In this document: one piece after another, positions 52,031 to 60,608 of the stretch
How positions within the stretch are numbered: the first letter of the stretch is position 1
How the letters are laid out: the number at the start of each line of letters is the position of its first letter
Assembly (NCBI GenBank): GCA_964458605.1
Contig: CAYWLS010000001.1
Span: forward strand, 434,001 to 498,000
From: JBBSNV01 sp964458605
Lineage (GTDB): Bacteria; Pseudomonadota; Alphaproteobacteria; Reyranellales; JAQSWP01
Reading direction: 5' to 3'
Length of the DNA: 64,000 bases
The notes under the pieces: model-generated
Told to the model about the DNA's origin: nothing
Database searches by the model: none
What the model saw: the letters and a program-made list of their open reading frames with translations, nothing else
Program-made: the position numbers and the translations under genes

Positions 52031-53476
52031 ATGTCCGGCCTACACTCTGCTGCGGCGCAACAGTCGCCCCTCCAGTCCTCTCTCAAGCCTTGGCGACGCG
52101 AAGCCTGGGCGACGGTCAGGCTTGCCCTGCCGCTGGCGCTGACCCAGTTGGCGCAGATCGCCATGACCACGACCGATGTGGTGATGCTGGGCTGGTCCGG
52201 GCCGCGCGCGCTGGCGGCCGGCTCGCTGGGCTTCGCCGTGTTCATCGTGTTCCAGCTCTTCACCCTGGGCGTGGTGGTGGGCGCCGCGCCGATCATGGCG
52301 CAGGCGATCGGCCGCGGCCACGACGTGGTGCGCGAGGCGCGCCGCTCGGTGCGCATGGGGTTCTGGGCGGCCTTCATCGTCGGCCTGCCGTCGGTGGCGC
52401 TGCTCTGGGCGATCGGCCCGCTGCTGGCCGTCAGCGGCCAGGATGTCGAGGTGGCGACCCAGGCGGCGGCCTATATCCGCACCCTGTCCCTGTCGCTGCC
52501 GCCGTTTCTCTGCTTCATCGTGCTGCGCTCCTTCGTGGCCACCTTCAACCGGCCGCGCAGCGCGCTGGTGGTGACGGCGCTGGGCGTGCTCGCCAACGGG
52601 CTGTTCAACTACGCGCTGATCTTCGGCAAGTTCGGGCTGCCCGCCCTGGGCGTGGTCGGGGCCGGGCTGGGCACCACGGCCGCCGGCCTGCTGATGCTGG
52701 GCTGCATGCTGGGCTTCCTGTCGCTCGACCGGCGCTTCGCGCGCTTCGCCATACTGGAACATTTCTGGCGCCCCGATTGGCACCGGTTGCGCGAAATCCT
52801 GCGCATCGGCACGCCGATCGGCCTGGCGCTGCTGTTCGAGGTCGCCATGTTCGCCGGCGGCACCTTCATGATGGGGCTGATCGCACCCGACCAGCTCGCC
52901 GCGCACCAGATCGCGCTGCAGGTCGCCAGCATCACCTTCATGGTGCCGCTGGGCATCGGCCAGGCCGCCAGCATCCGGGTCGGCATCGCCGCCGGGGCCG
53001 GCGACCGCGAGGGCATCCGCAAGGCGGGCTGGACGGCGCTGGCGCTGGGCATAGCCTTCATGGTGATGGCGGCGCTGGCCATAGTGGCGCTGCCGCAGCA
53101 GATCGCCGGCCTGTTCGTGGGCGGCGATGCGGTGGGCGAGCGCCAGGTGGTGCGCGACTATGCCGTGGTGTTCCTGGGCTACGCCGCGCTGTTCCAGATC
53201 TTCGACGCCACCCAGACCATCGGTGTGTCGGTGCTGCGCGGCCTGAAGGACACGCGAATGCCGATGATGCTGGCCGCTTTCAGCTATTGGGTGATCGGCT
53301 TCGTCATCGCCGCCGGCCTGGCTTTCGGCCTGGGCGTCGGCGGTCCGGGCATCTGGATCGGCTATGTGGTGGCGCTGGTGGTGGCCTCCACCTTGATGGT
53401 CGGCCGCTTCGCCCTGCGCGACAGGCTACCGGGCCTGCGGCGGCTGATCGACAGCGCCACCCGGACGCCGGCATGA
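52031..53476 (+). CDS. MATE family efflux transporter
   Basis: 481 residues with about twelve membrane helices, in two homologous halves (starting LALPLALTQLAQIAMTTTDV and ILRIGTPIGLALLFEVAMFA). MATE proteins of this NorM type export cationic drugs or metabolites in exchange for Na+ or H+. The ATG at 52031 is one of two plausible starts; the protein has a basic N-terminus of about 25 residues before helix 1. Its TGA overlaps the ATG of tlyA (ATGA), so the two genes are translationally coupled. Confidence 0.92.
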   Translation: MSGLHSAAAQQSPLQSSLKPWRREAWATVRLALPLALTQLAQIAMTTTDVVMLGWSGPRALAAGSLGFAVFIVFQLFTLGVVVGAAPIMAQAIGRGHDVVREARRSVRMGFWAAFIVGLPSVALLWAIGPLLAVSGQDVEVATQAAAYIRTLSLSLPPFLCFIVLRSFVATFNRPRSALVVTALGVLANGLFNYALIFGKFGLPALGVVGAGLGTTAAGLLMLGCMLGFLSLDRRFARFAILEHFWRPDWHRLREILRIGTPIGLALLFEVAMFAGGTFMMGLIAPDQLAAHQIALQVASITFMVPLGIGQAASIRVGIAAGAGDREGIRKAGWTALALGIAFMVMAALAIVALPQQIAGLFVGGDAVGERQVVRDYAVVFLGYAALFQIFDATQTIGVSVLRGLKDTRMPMMLAAFSYWVIGFVIAAGLAFGLGVGGPGIWIGYVVALVVASTLMVGRFALRDRLPGLRRLIDSATRTPA

Positions 53477-54222
53477 AGAAGCGGCTGGACCAGTTGCTGG
53501 TCGAGCGCGGCCTGGCCGAGAACCGCAGCCGGGCCCAGGCGCTGGTGCTGGCCGGCAGCGTGTTCTCCGGCGAACGCCGGCTGGACAAGCCGGGCACGCC
53601 GCTGGCCGAGGACATCGCGCTACAGGTGCGCGGCCAGCCGCATCCTTATGTGTCGCGCGGCGGGTTGAAGCTGGCCCATGCGCTGGACCATTTCGGTTTC
53701 GATCCGGCGAATCGCGTGGCGCTCGATGTCGGCGCCTCGACCGGCGGCTTCACCGACGTGCTGCTGCAGCGCGGCGCCACCCGAGTCTATGCCGTCGATG
53801 TCGGCCACGGCCAGTTGGCGTGGAAGCTGCGCAGCGATCCGCGCGTGGTGACGATCGAACGCTTCAACGTGCGCAACCTGTCGCGACAGCAGGTGCCCGA
53901 GCAGGTCGGCGCCATCGTCTGCGACGTATCGTTCATCGGGCTGCAGACCGCGCTGCCGGCGGCGCTGGCGCTGGCGGCCCCTGGCGCCTTCCTGGCGGCG
54001 CTGATCAAGCCGCAATTCGAGGTCGGCAAGGGGCAGGTGGGCAAGGGCGGCATCGTGCGCGATCCCGCGCTGCACGAGGCGGTCTGCCGGCGCATCGCCG
54101 ACTGGCTGGCGGGCCAGCCCGGCTGGCGGGTGCTGGGCGTGGTGCCAAGCCCGATTTCGGGCGCCGACGGCAATATCGAGTTCCTGATCGCGGCGGAGAG
54201 GATGGTCACGCCGCCATGCTGA
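53473..54222 (+). CDS. tlyA: TlyA family RNA 2'-O-methyltransferase (S4 + FtsJ domains)
   Basis: 249 residues. An N-terminal S4 RNA-binding domain (about 3-60: RLDQLLVERGLAENRSRAQA) and an FtsJ-like methyltransferase, with LDVGASTGGFTDVLLQ (SAM site), VDVGHGQL and KPQFEVGKG. TlyA methylates cytidines in 16S and 23S rRNA and affects capreomycin sensitivity in mycobacteria. Its usual neighbour in this phylum is dxs; here PAP2 and MATE genes are inserted between them. Its stop codon lies inside the repeat at 54216. Confidence 0.94.
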   Translation: MKKRLDQLLVERGLAENRSRAQALVLAGSVFSGERRLDKPGTPLAEDIALQVRGQPHPYVSRGGLKLAHALDHFGFDPANRVALDVGASTGGFTDVLLQRGATRVYAVDVGHGQLAWKLRSDPRVVTIERFNVRNLSRQQVPEQVGAIVCDVSFIGLQTALPAALALAAPGAFLAALIKPQFEVGKGQVGKGGIVRDPALHEAVCRRIADWLAGQPGWRVLGVVPSPISGADGNIEFLIAAERMVTPPC

Positions 54223-54290
54223 GCGTAGCGAAGCTCGCCACGGCAATCTTCGCCGTCCAAGCAGGATCCCTCGCTGCGCTCGGGATGACG
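54216..54290. repeat. REP-like palindromic element, family 1, copy C
   Basis: The left arm contains CTGAGCGTAGCGAAG (54219-54233). The right arm (54260-54290) ends CTCGCTGCGCTCGGGATGACG, a close match in inverted orientation to the left arms of copies A and B. A short inner palindrome (ACGGC...GCCGT) lies between. The first bases code for the last two residues and stop of tlyA; the far end is 5 bases before the sppA stop. Confidence 0.85.
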
Positions 54291-54295
54291 ATCGA

Positions 54296-56056
54296 TCAGT
54301 AGCGGATCGTCATGGGCGGCATGCTGAGCACGCCCCGGTCGTCGCCGATGCCCAGTTCGCGCAGTTGCCGACCCAGCGCGGCGGCGTATTGCAGCACCGG
54401 TTTCAGCGTCGCGACCTGGCTGCTGTCCGAATCGAACAGCCGGCTCCACAACCTGTCGAACGGGCTCTTGGGGCGCGGCAGCAGCTTGAGCCGCACGCCG
54501 CTGGCCGGCTCGATGCCGGCCGCCGCCTTGGCATAGCCGATCGCCAGGGTCAGCCCGCCCAGATCGTCGACCAGGCCGAGCCGCTTGGCCTCCAGCCCGG
54601 TCCAGATCCGGCCGCGCGCGATATTGTCCATCTGCTGCAGCGAGATCTTGCGCGCATCGCCCGCCTTCTTGGTGAAGTCGGCATAGATGCGGTCGAGCGA
54701 GCGGTTGAGCTTGGCGAGCTGGTCGGGTGTGAAGCTGCGGAACGGCGAATCCATGCCGGCATTGGCGCCGGCCCTGATCTGGCCCATGTTGATGCCGAGG
54801 CTGCCCAGCAGCTGGTCGGCCACCGGCTTGTAGCCGAACACGCCGATCGAGCCGGTGATCGTGCCGGGCGAGGCGACGATCAGGTCGGCCGGCAGGGCCA
54901 TGAAGTAGCCGCCCGAGGCGGCGGTGTTGCCCATCGATACGATCACCGGCTTGCCCTTGGCGCGGGCGCGCGCCACCTCGCGGTAGATCGTGTCCGAAGC
55001 GACATAGGAGCCGCCGGGCGAATCGATGCGCAGGATGATGGCCCGCACGCTGGAATCGCTGGCGGCCGTGCGCAGCGCCTCGACCACGTCGTCGGCGCCC
55101 ATGGTGCTCTCGTCGCCGGCCAGGCTATAGGCGCTCTTGCCGCCGGTGATGGCGCCGACGCCCCGGACCAGGGCAATGACCGGGCCCTTGCTGTAGGGCT
55201 TGTCGATGGTGCGGCGATAGTCGTCGTAGTCGTACAGATCGGCCCCCGCGCCGCCGCGCTGGCGGACATAGGCGTCGGCCTCGTCGCGATAGCCGATGCG
55301 GTCGACCAGCTTGGCCAGCTTGGCGTCGGCCGCGCCATAGGGGGCGCCGTCGATCAGCTTGCGCACCGCATCGGCGGAGAGGCCGCGCGCCTTGGCGATG
55401 TCGGCGACGATCTGCGACAGCAGGTTGTCGACCAGCTGTTGCATGTTCTCGCGATGGGCCTGGGTGTAGTCGGTCTCGGTCAGCGAATTGGGCGCGTTCT
55501 TGTACTCGTAGCGCTGGCCGCCCTGGAAGCTGACGCCGAGCTTGTCCAGCGCTCCCTTCAGGAACGGGGTTTCCACCGATATGCCGGTGAGGGCGAGGTC
55601 GCCCGAGGGCTGCAGCCAGATTTCGTCGGCGCTGCTGGCGAGATAGTAGGCGCCGGTGCCGTTGCCGCCTTCGCCGAAGCTGTCGGCGAAGGCCACGACG
55701 AACTTGCCCGAGGCGCGGAACGCGGCGATGGATTCGCGCAGTTCCTGGGTGGCGGCGATGCCTGGATTGCTGTCGTCGATCAGCAGCAGGATGCCGCTGA
55801 CGCGCTCGTCGTTGCGCGCCTGCTGGATGGTGCCGATGACGTCGAACAGGATCGGATGATCCTCGCTGAGCAGCGACTGCAGCCCGTCGTTGCCCGAAGC
55901 CTCGACCGGCGCGTTGCGCAGGTCGAGCTTCAGAACGATGTGATCGGGCGCCGTGGGGGCGGACGGCGACCACCAGATCGCCACGGCGACGACGCCGGCG
56001 ATCAGCAGGATGGTCAGGCCGCCGACGATGGCGAGAAAGCCGTAGATGAAGCGCAT
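54296..56056 (-). CDS. sppA: Signal peptide peptidase SppA, 67-kDa type
   Basis: 586 residues. A single N-terminal membrane helix (about 5-27) is followed by two peptidase S49 domains. The catalytic Lys is expected in YEYKNAPNSLTE (first domain, about 190) and the nucleophilic Ser in NTAASGGYFMA (second domain, about 390). It degrades cleaved signal peptides in the membrane as a tetramer. The ATG at 56056 is preferred because it directly precedes the membrane helix. Its stop is next to a REP-like element; the promoter region 56057-56177 precedes a second, unrelated repeat. Confidence 0.94.
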   Translation of the reverse strand: MRFIYGFLAIVGGLTILLIAGVVAVAIWWSPSAPTAPDHIVLKLDLRNAPVEASGNDGLQSLLSEDHPILFDVIGTIQQARNDERVSGILLLIDDSNPGIAATQELRESIAAFRASGKFVVAFADSFGEGGNGTGAYYLASSADEIWLQPSGDLALTGISVETPFLKGALDKLGVSFQGGQRYEYKNAPNSLTETDYTQAHRENMQQLVDNLLSQIVADIAKARGLSADAVRKLIDGAPYGAADAKLAKLVDRIGYRDEADAYVRQRGGAGADLYDYDDYRRTIDKPYSKGPVIALVRGVGAITGGKSAYSLAGDESTMGADDVVEALRTAASDSSVRAIILRIDSPGGSYVASDTIYREVARARAKGKPVIVSMGNTAASGGYFMALPADLIVASPGTITGSIGVFGYKPVADQLLGSLGINMGQIRAGANAGMDSPFRSFTPDQLAKLNRSLDRIYADFTKKAGDARKISLQQMDNIARGRIWTGLEAKRLGLVDDLGGLTLAIGYAKAAAGIEPASGVRLKLLPRPKSPFDRLWSRLFDSDSSQVATLKPVLQYAAALGRQLRELGIGDDRGVLSMPPMTIRY

Positions 56057-56177
56057 GGCCCTCTGGACGGTTCGAGTTGATCGGCCCCGGCGCGCTTGTT
56101 AGCGCGATTCGATCCCGGCCGCCACTGGCCAGCCGGTCGCGGCCGGCTGTGGAGCGGGGCCCGGAACGGGCATGGCC

Positions 56178-56307
56178 GATAGAGCGGATCATGATCGGAT
56201 GGAAGCGCGACAATGCTTCCATCCGATCGTGTGAATCCGCTCTATCTCTCTAAAGTGTAGAGCAAACCACCTTTTGACGGAATCCGGAGCGATTCCGTCA
56301 AAAGGTG
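56178..56307. repeat. Dispersed palindromic element, family 2, copy 2
   Basis: It contains the same 17-bp-stem hairpin as copy 1 (56268-56307; stem CACCTTTTGACGGAATC; loop cggagc), in opposite orientation. Next to it is a 69-nt hairpin (56178-56246). The outer arms of that hairpin, GATAGAGCGGAT / ATCCGCTCTATC, correspond to the 20-bp palindrome of copy 1. Here they are separated by an extra inner palindrome with 14-bp arms (GATCGGATGGAAGC). It ends 7 bases before the stop codon of the dioxygenase-like gene. Confidence 0.88.
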
Positions 56308-56314
56308 ATTTTCT

Positions 56315-57091
56315 CTAGGGCCAGGCCCAGGCCGACATGGCAAGGCTGCCGGCCTCGAAACTGCGGTGCAAGAGGCGGCCCGGCCTGCCCTGGGCGGCTC
56401 CGGCGGCCACGAACAGCGGCAGGATGTGCTCATCGCGCGGATGGGCCCGGACGGCATGCGGGGCCTGGCTGCGATACCCGGCCAGCGCCGCTTCGTCGCC
56501 GCGCTGGATCGCCCGGTCGAGCCAATGCTCGAATTCCTCGGCCCAGGGCGTGATCCGGCCATCGGCGGCGAAATCCAGCGCCCGCAGATTGTGCACGGCC
56601 GAGCCGCTGCCCAGCAGCAATACGTCCTCGTCGCACAAGGGCGCCAGCACCCGTCCCAGCGCCAGGTGCCAGGCGGCATCGCGCGGGAACTGCACCGAGA
56701 GCTGGGTCGTGGGGATGTCGGCCTGGCGATACATCAGCATCAGTGGCACCCAGGCGCCGTGGTCGAGGCCATGCTCGGGGTCGGTCCGGGCCTCGATGCC
56801 GGCCGCTCCCAGCAACTCGACGGCGCGCCGCGCCAGCTCCGGCGCCCCCGGTGCCGGATAGCGCAGCCGGTAGAGCGGCTCGGGGAAGCCGGAGAAGTCG
56901 TGGATGGTCTCGGGTCGGGCGGCGGTGCTGGCCGTCGGCTGGGGCGATTCCCAATGCGCCGAGACGCACAGTATTGCGCGCGGCCGGGGCAGTCGCTCGC
57001 CCAGCTCGGCCAAGAACGCGTGCGCCGGCGTGCGATTGAGCGCCAGCATGGGCGAGCCGTGCGAGACAAAGACCGGTCCGAGCCGCGCCAT
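56315..57091 (-). CDS. Extradiol ring-cleavage dioxygenase, class III / 4,5-DOPA dioxygenase-like (YgiD type)
   Basis: 258 residues. Metal ligands of the LigB superfamily are His in FVSHGSPML (about 11), His in VSAHWESP (about 46) and His in GLDHGAWVPL (about 111), with a fourth in SAVHNLRAL. Proteins of the YgiD/DODA group open catechol-like rings with iron or act on DOPA, and bacterial members can convert L-DOPA to muca-DOPA. The start at 57091 gives the family length. The gap to the AhpD-like gene upstream is 17 bases, so they are co-transcribed. Confidence 0.9.
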   Translation of the reverse strand: MARLGPVFVSHGSPMLALNRTPAHAFLAELGERLPRPRAILCVSAHWESPQPTASTAARPETIHDFSGFPEPLYRLRYPAPGAPELARRAVELLGAAGIEARTDPEHGLDHGAWVPLMLMYRQADIPTTQLSVQFPRDAAWHLALGRVLAPLCDEDVLLLGSGSAVHNLRALDFAADGRITPWAEEFEHWLDRAIQRGDEAALAGYRSQAPHAVRAHPRDEHILPLFVAAGAAQGRPGRLLHRSFEAGSLAMSAWAWP

Positions 57092-57108
57092 GACAGACCT
57101 CGGCGGCG

Positions 57109-57687
57109 CTAACGGCTCATGCCGTGATACTCGGGATTGGGCATCATGTCGGTGGCGTGCGCCATGCGGTTCGACATGTTGAAGAACGCGATCACGTCGG
57201 CGATGTCGTAGATCTCCTCGTCGCCGAAGCCGACCTTGCGCAGGCCCTCGCGGTCGGCGTCGCCGACATCGAACGGCGTAACGGTCAGCTTCCAGGCGAA
57301 GTCGAGCATCGCGCGCTGGCGCTGGTCCAGATGCGCCACCCGATAGTTCATCACCAGCATCTCGCCCAGTTGCGGATCGCCGGACAACTGGCGCACCGCC
57401 TGGCCATGCGCCACCAGGCAGTAGTAGCAGCGATTGGCCGCGGACACGACGACGGCGATCATCTCGCGCTCCAGCTTGGAGAGCTTGGAATCGCCCAGCA
57501 TCAGCTCGTTGTAGGTGGCGATGAAAGTGCGCGCCTTTTTCGGATTGTGCGCCACGGCGCGGATCACGTTGGGCACCATGCCCAGCTTCTCGCGGCACTT
57601 GGCGAAATATTTCTTGAGATCGTCCTCGCCGGGATCGGGATCGGGCAGCTTCAGGTCGAGTTTGACGACATGTTTCGGCTGCGGCAT
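57109..57687 (-). CDS. Alkylhydroperoxidase AhpD-like (carboxymuconolactone decarboxylase family) protein
   Basis: 192 residues of the peroxidase-related type. The CxxC motif with its proton-relay His is in NRCYYCLVAHGQAVR (about 86-100). The rest is helical, with CREKLGMVPNVIRAVAHNP before the motif. Such proteins reduce peroxides with a thiol partner or are uncharacterised stress proteins. It sits between a membrane-protein gene and an extradiol-dioxygenase gene, all on the minus strand. Confidence 0.92.
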   Translation of the reverse strand: MPQPKHVVKLDLKLPDPDPGEDDLKKYFAKCREKLGMVPNVIRAVAHNPKKARTFIATYNELMLGDSKLSKLEREMIAVVVSAANRCYYCLVAHGQAVRQLSGDPQLGEMLVMNYRVAHLDQRQRAMLDFAWKLTVTPFDVGDADREGLRKVGFGDEEIYDIADVIAFFNMSNRMAHATDMMPNPEYHGMSR

Positions 57688-57701
57688 GGCGAAGTCTCCG
57701 A

Positions 57702-58232
57702 TTAGCGTTGCACGATATCGATGCGGCGCGCGCGCAGGGCGGCGACGATATCGGCCAGGGAATGATCCAGCCCCTGGCCGGTGATGCCGATGGTATCGGG
57801 TTTCTGCCGCACCGCCATGAAATTGTCGTCGGCGAACATGCGCGGCAGGTTGAGCTCGGCGAATCGCTGGGGCTCGACGGTGAGTTCCAGTCGCGGTCGC
57901 ATACGGTGTCGGCCAAGGCCCGCGCCCCTGATCTCGCTCCAGCGGAACAGGCGCGGTTGGTCGATGGTCAGCACGATGCCCTCGTCGCGCACGCAGATCA
58001 CCGCGATCGGCGTGGTCAGCCGCCGCATCGCCCGCCACATATAGGTGCCCATGGTGGCCAGGATGCCGGCCAGCAGCACCAGCAGGAAAACCGAATGCTG
58101 ACCCACCACATTCCCGGGCAACCCCGACGGATCGAACGCCAGCTTGATGGCCGCCACGGCGCACACCATGCCGATCACCAGCATCGACAGGTAGAACGGT
58201 CGCGAGTAGCGCACCTCGAGCGGCTGGGCCAT
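57702..58232 (-). CDS. Hypothetical membrane protein with PH-like C-terminal part
   Basis: 176 residues. Two hydrophobic segments (about 12-32 and 46-66) are followed by a soluble region (about 70-176) with RRLTTPIAVICVRDEGIVLT and LFRWSEIRG, a pattern seen in bacterial PH-like/STM3941 membrane proteins. The function is unknown. It starts 6 bases after the aroC stop, so it is the continuation of the fabI-aroC operon and may be expressed with it. Confidence 0.8.
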   Translation of the reverse strand: MAQPLEVRYSRPFYLSMLVIGMVCAVAAIKLAFDPSGLPGNVVGQHSVFLLVLLAGILATMGTYMWRAMRRLTTPIAVICVRDEGIVLTIDQPRLFRWSEIRGAGLGRHRMRPRLELTVEPQRFAELNLPRMFADDNFMAVRQKPDTIGITGQGLDHSLADIVAALRARRIDIVQR

Positions 58233-58238
58233 CGCGCC

Positions 58239-59309
58239 CTAGCGGCCCAGCGCGCGATGGCGCAGCAGGTGGTCGGCCAGCACGCAGGCCACCATCGCTT
58301 CGGCCACCGGCACGGCGCGGATGCCGACGCAGGGATCGTGGCGGCCCTTGGTCTGGATGTCGGTCTCCTGGCCTTGCGTGTCGACGGTGCGCATCTTCTG
58401 CAGGATCGAGCTGGTCGGCTTGACCGCCAGGCGCACCACGATGTCCTGGCCGGTCGAGATGCCGCCCAAGATGCCGCCGGCATGGTTGCTGAGGAAATAC
58501 GGCCGGCCGTCCCGCATGCGGATCTCGTCGCCGTTGGTCTCGCCGGTCAGTTCGGCGCTGGCGAAGCCGTCGCCGATTTCGACGCCCTTGACCGCATTGA
58601 CGCTCATCAGCGCCCGCGCCAGGTCGCTGTCCAGCTTGTCGTAGAGCGGCGCGCCCAGCCCGGCCGGCACGCCCGAGGCCACCACTTCGATCACCGCGCC
58701 GGTCGAGGAGCCCGATTTGCGGATGCCGTCGAGATAGTCCTCCCAGCGCATCGCCGCCTTGGGATCGGGGCACCAGAACGGGTTCTGCTCGACGCTGTCC
58801 CAATTCCAGTTGCCGCGCTCGATCTTCTCTTTGCCGATCTGCACCACCGCGCCGCGGATTTTGACGGCCGGCCCCAGCACCTTGCGCGCCACCGCGCCGG
58901 CGGCCACGCGCACCGCCGTCTCGCGCGCCGACTGGCGGCCGCCGCCGCGATAGTCGCGGATGCCGTATTTGGCCCAGTAGGTATAGTCGGCGTGGCCGGG
59001 ACGGAACTTGTCCTTGATCTCCGAATAGTCCTTGGAACGCTGGTCGACGTTCCTGATCAGCAGGCTGATCGGCGTGCCGGTGGTCTGGCCCTCGAACACG
59101 CCCGACAGGATCTCCACCGCATCGGGCTCCTGGCGCTGGGTGGTGAAGCGCGAGGTGCCGGGCCGGCGGCGATCCAGGTAATGCTGGATATCCGATTCCT
59201 GCAGCGGGATGAGCGGCGGCGTGCCGTCGACCACGCAGCCGATCGCCGGCCCGTGGCTTTCGCCCCACGAGGTGAAGCGAAACAGCGTGCCGAAACTGTT
59301 GCCCGCCAT
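58239..59309 (-). CDS. aroC: Chorismate synthase
   Basis: 356 residues, typical length. The three signatures are GESHGPAIGCVVDGTPP near the start, RPGHADYTYWAKYGIRDYRG (FMN and substrate binding) and the late HDPCVGIRAVPVAEAM. It makes chorismate from EPSP using reduced FMN, the last step of the shikimate pathway. It begins 2 bases after the fabI stop on the same strand. Confidence 0.97.
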   Translation of the reverse strand: MAGNSFGTLFRFTSWGESHGPAIGCVVDGTPPLIPLQESDIQHYLDRRRPGTSRFTTQRQEPDAVEILSGVFEGQTTGTPISLLIRNVDQRSKDYSEIKDKFRPGHADYTYWAKYGIRDYRGGGRQSARETAVRVAAGAVARKVLGPAVKIRGAVVQIGKEKIERGNWNWDSVEQNPFWCPDPKAAMRWEDYLDGIRKSGSSTGAVIEVVASGVPAGLGAPLYDKLDSDLARALMSVNAVKGVEIGDGFASAELTGETNGDEIRMRDGRPYFLSNHAGGILGGISTGQDIVVRLAVKPTSSILQKMRTVDTQGQETDIQTKGRHDPCVGIRAVPVAEAMVACVLADHLLRHRALGR

Positions 59310-59311
59310 GA

Positions 59312-60151
59312 TTATTTTTCCGGATCGAAATTCTTCAGCAGCTCGGCGAGCTGCGGCGCCTTGTCGGTCGCGATCATGCCGACCGTATGGTAGCCGGCAT
59401 CGACATGGTGCACCTCGCCCGACACGCCGGCGCCCAGCTCGCTCAGCAAATAGAGCGCCGAGCCGCCCACGTCGTCGATCGTGACGTTGCGGCGCAAGGG
59501 CGCGTTCAGCTCGTTCCACTTCATGATGTACTGGAAGTCGCCGATGCCGTAGGCCGCCAGGGTGCGGATCGGTCCGGCCGAGATGGCGTTGACGCGGATA
59601 TTTTGCTTGCCCAAATCGTTGGCGATGTAGCGCACGCTGGCCTCGAGCGCGGCCTTGGCCACGCCCATGACGTTGTAGTGCGGGATCACCCGCTCGGCGC
59701 CGTAATAGGTCAGGGTCAGCAGGCTGCCGCCATTGGGCATCATCGCCGCCGCGCGCTGGCACACCGCCGTGAACGAATAGCAGGAGATATTCATGGTCAT
59801 GGCGAAGTTTTCCGCCGTGGTGTCGACGTAGCGGCCCTTGAGCTGGTCCTTGTCGGAAAAGCCGATGGCGTGCACCAGGAAGTCGAGGCTGCCCCATTCG
59901 TTCGCCAGCTTGGCGAACAGCGCGTCCATGCTGGCCGCATCGCTCACGTCGCACGGCTCGATCAGCTTGGACTGGAGTTCTTCGGCCAGCGGCCGCACGC
60001 GCTTTTCCAGCGCTTCGCCCTGGTAGGTGAAGGCCAGCTCCGCACCATGGGCGTGCAGCGCCTTGGCGATGCCCCAGGCGATCGAGCGGTTGTTGGCGAC
60101 GCCCATGATGACGCCTTTCTTGCCGGCCATCAGGGCTTGGGGAGACGACAT
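59312..60151 (-). CDS. fabI: Enoyl-ACP reductase (NADH) FabI
   Basis: 279 residues from the ATG at 60151. The first loop GVANNRSIAWGIA (NAD-binding) is the FabI variant of the SDR motif. The catalytic pair is in HYNVMGVAKAAL, a Tyr-x6-Lys arrangement that is the FabI hallmark, and SAGPIRTLAA follows. It performs the last reduction of each fatty acid elongation cycle and is the target of triclosan and isoniazid-type inhibitors. In the same operon as aroC, but separated from cbpM by about 120 bases. Confidence 0.97.
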   Translation of the reverse strand: MSSPQALMAGKKGVIMGVANNRSIAWGIAKALHAHGAELAFTYQGEALEKRVRPLAEELQSKLIEPCDVSDAASMDALFAKLANEWGSLDFLVHAIGFSDKDQLKGRYVDTTAENFAMTMNISCYSFTAVCQRAAAMMPNGGSLLTLTYYGAERVIPHYNVMGVAKAALEASVRYIANDLGKQNIRVNAISAGPIRTLAAYGIGDFQYIMKWNELNAPLRRNVTIDDVGGSALYLLSELGAGVSGEVHHVDAGYHTVGMIATDKAPQLAELLKNFDPEK

Positions 60152-60272
60152 TGCGACCTCGGGAGAATGACGTGGGACGGTTTGGGGCCATCCTACACGA
60201 TCACCCGCCTCGGTCAATCGGCGGCCCGGCTAAGCGCCAGTATTTGCTAGCGAAATCCCATCGACCGGGCCG

Positions 60273-60599
60273 TCAGGATGGCGCCAGGCCCACCCGGCGC
60301 ATCAGGTCGCTGCGCGTCGGCTCGGGCAGGGCGTCGATCGCCTCGGCCAGCCGCGCCAGCCGGCGATGGGCGCCGTGTACCTGGTCGATCAGGGACAGCA
60401 CCATAGGCACGGTGTCGGTCTCGACCGCCATGTCGTCGACCAGGTCGCGGATGAGCTGGGCCCGGGCGATATCGGCTTCGCCGAACAAATAGCCGGTCTC
60501 GTCCTGCAGCGGCCGCACCCAGCGCTCGGCGATCCAGTATTCCAGGTCGGCCTGCCGGCAATGCACGATCGACACCACTTCCTGCAGTCGCAACGCCAT
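60273..60599 (-). CDS. cbpM: Chaperone modulator CbpM-like protein
   Basis: 108 residues with the MerR-like helical fold of CbpM: RLQEVVSIVHCRQADLEYWI, then a helical bundle. In E. coli CbpM binds the J domain of CbpA and blocks its action with DnaK. The start at 60599 has a TAGGAGGA site and lies 10 bases after the cbpA-like stop. The pair is a recognisable unit, although this protein could also be read as a small MerR-type regulator; the neighbour favours CbpM. Confidence 0.88.
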   Translation of the reverse strand: MALRLQEVVSIVHCRQADLEYWIAERWVRPLQDETGYLFGEADIARAQLIRDLVDDMAVETDTVPMVLSLIDQVHGAHRRLARLAEAIDALPEPTRSDLMRRVGLAPS

Positions 60600-60608
60600 G
60601 GCGTCCTC

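Noticed and set aside
60273..60599. Reading the CbpM-like gene as the LiuR-type MerR regulator for the site at 36998
   Set aside because: It is about 108 residues, lacks a clear DNA-binding wing sequence, and directly adjoins a CbpA gene, so CbpM is the better call.
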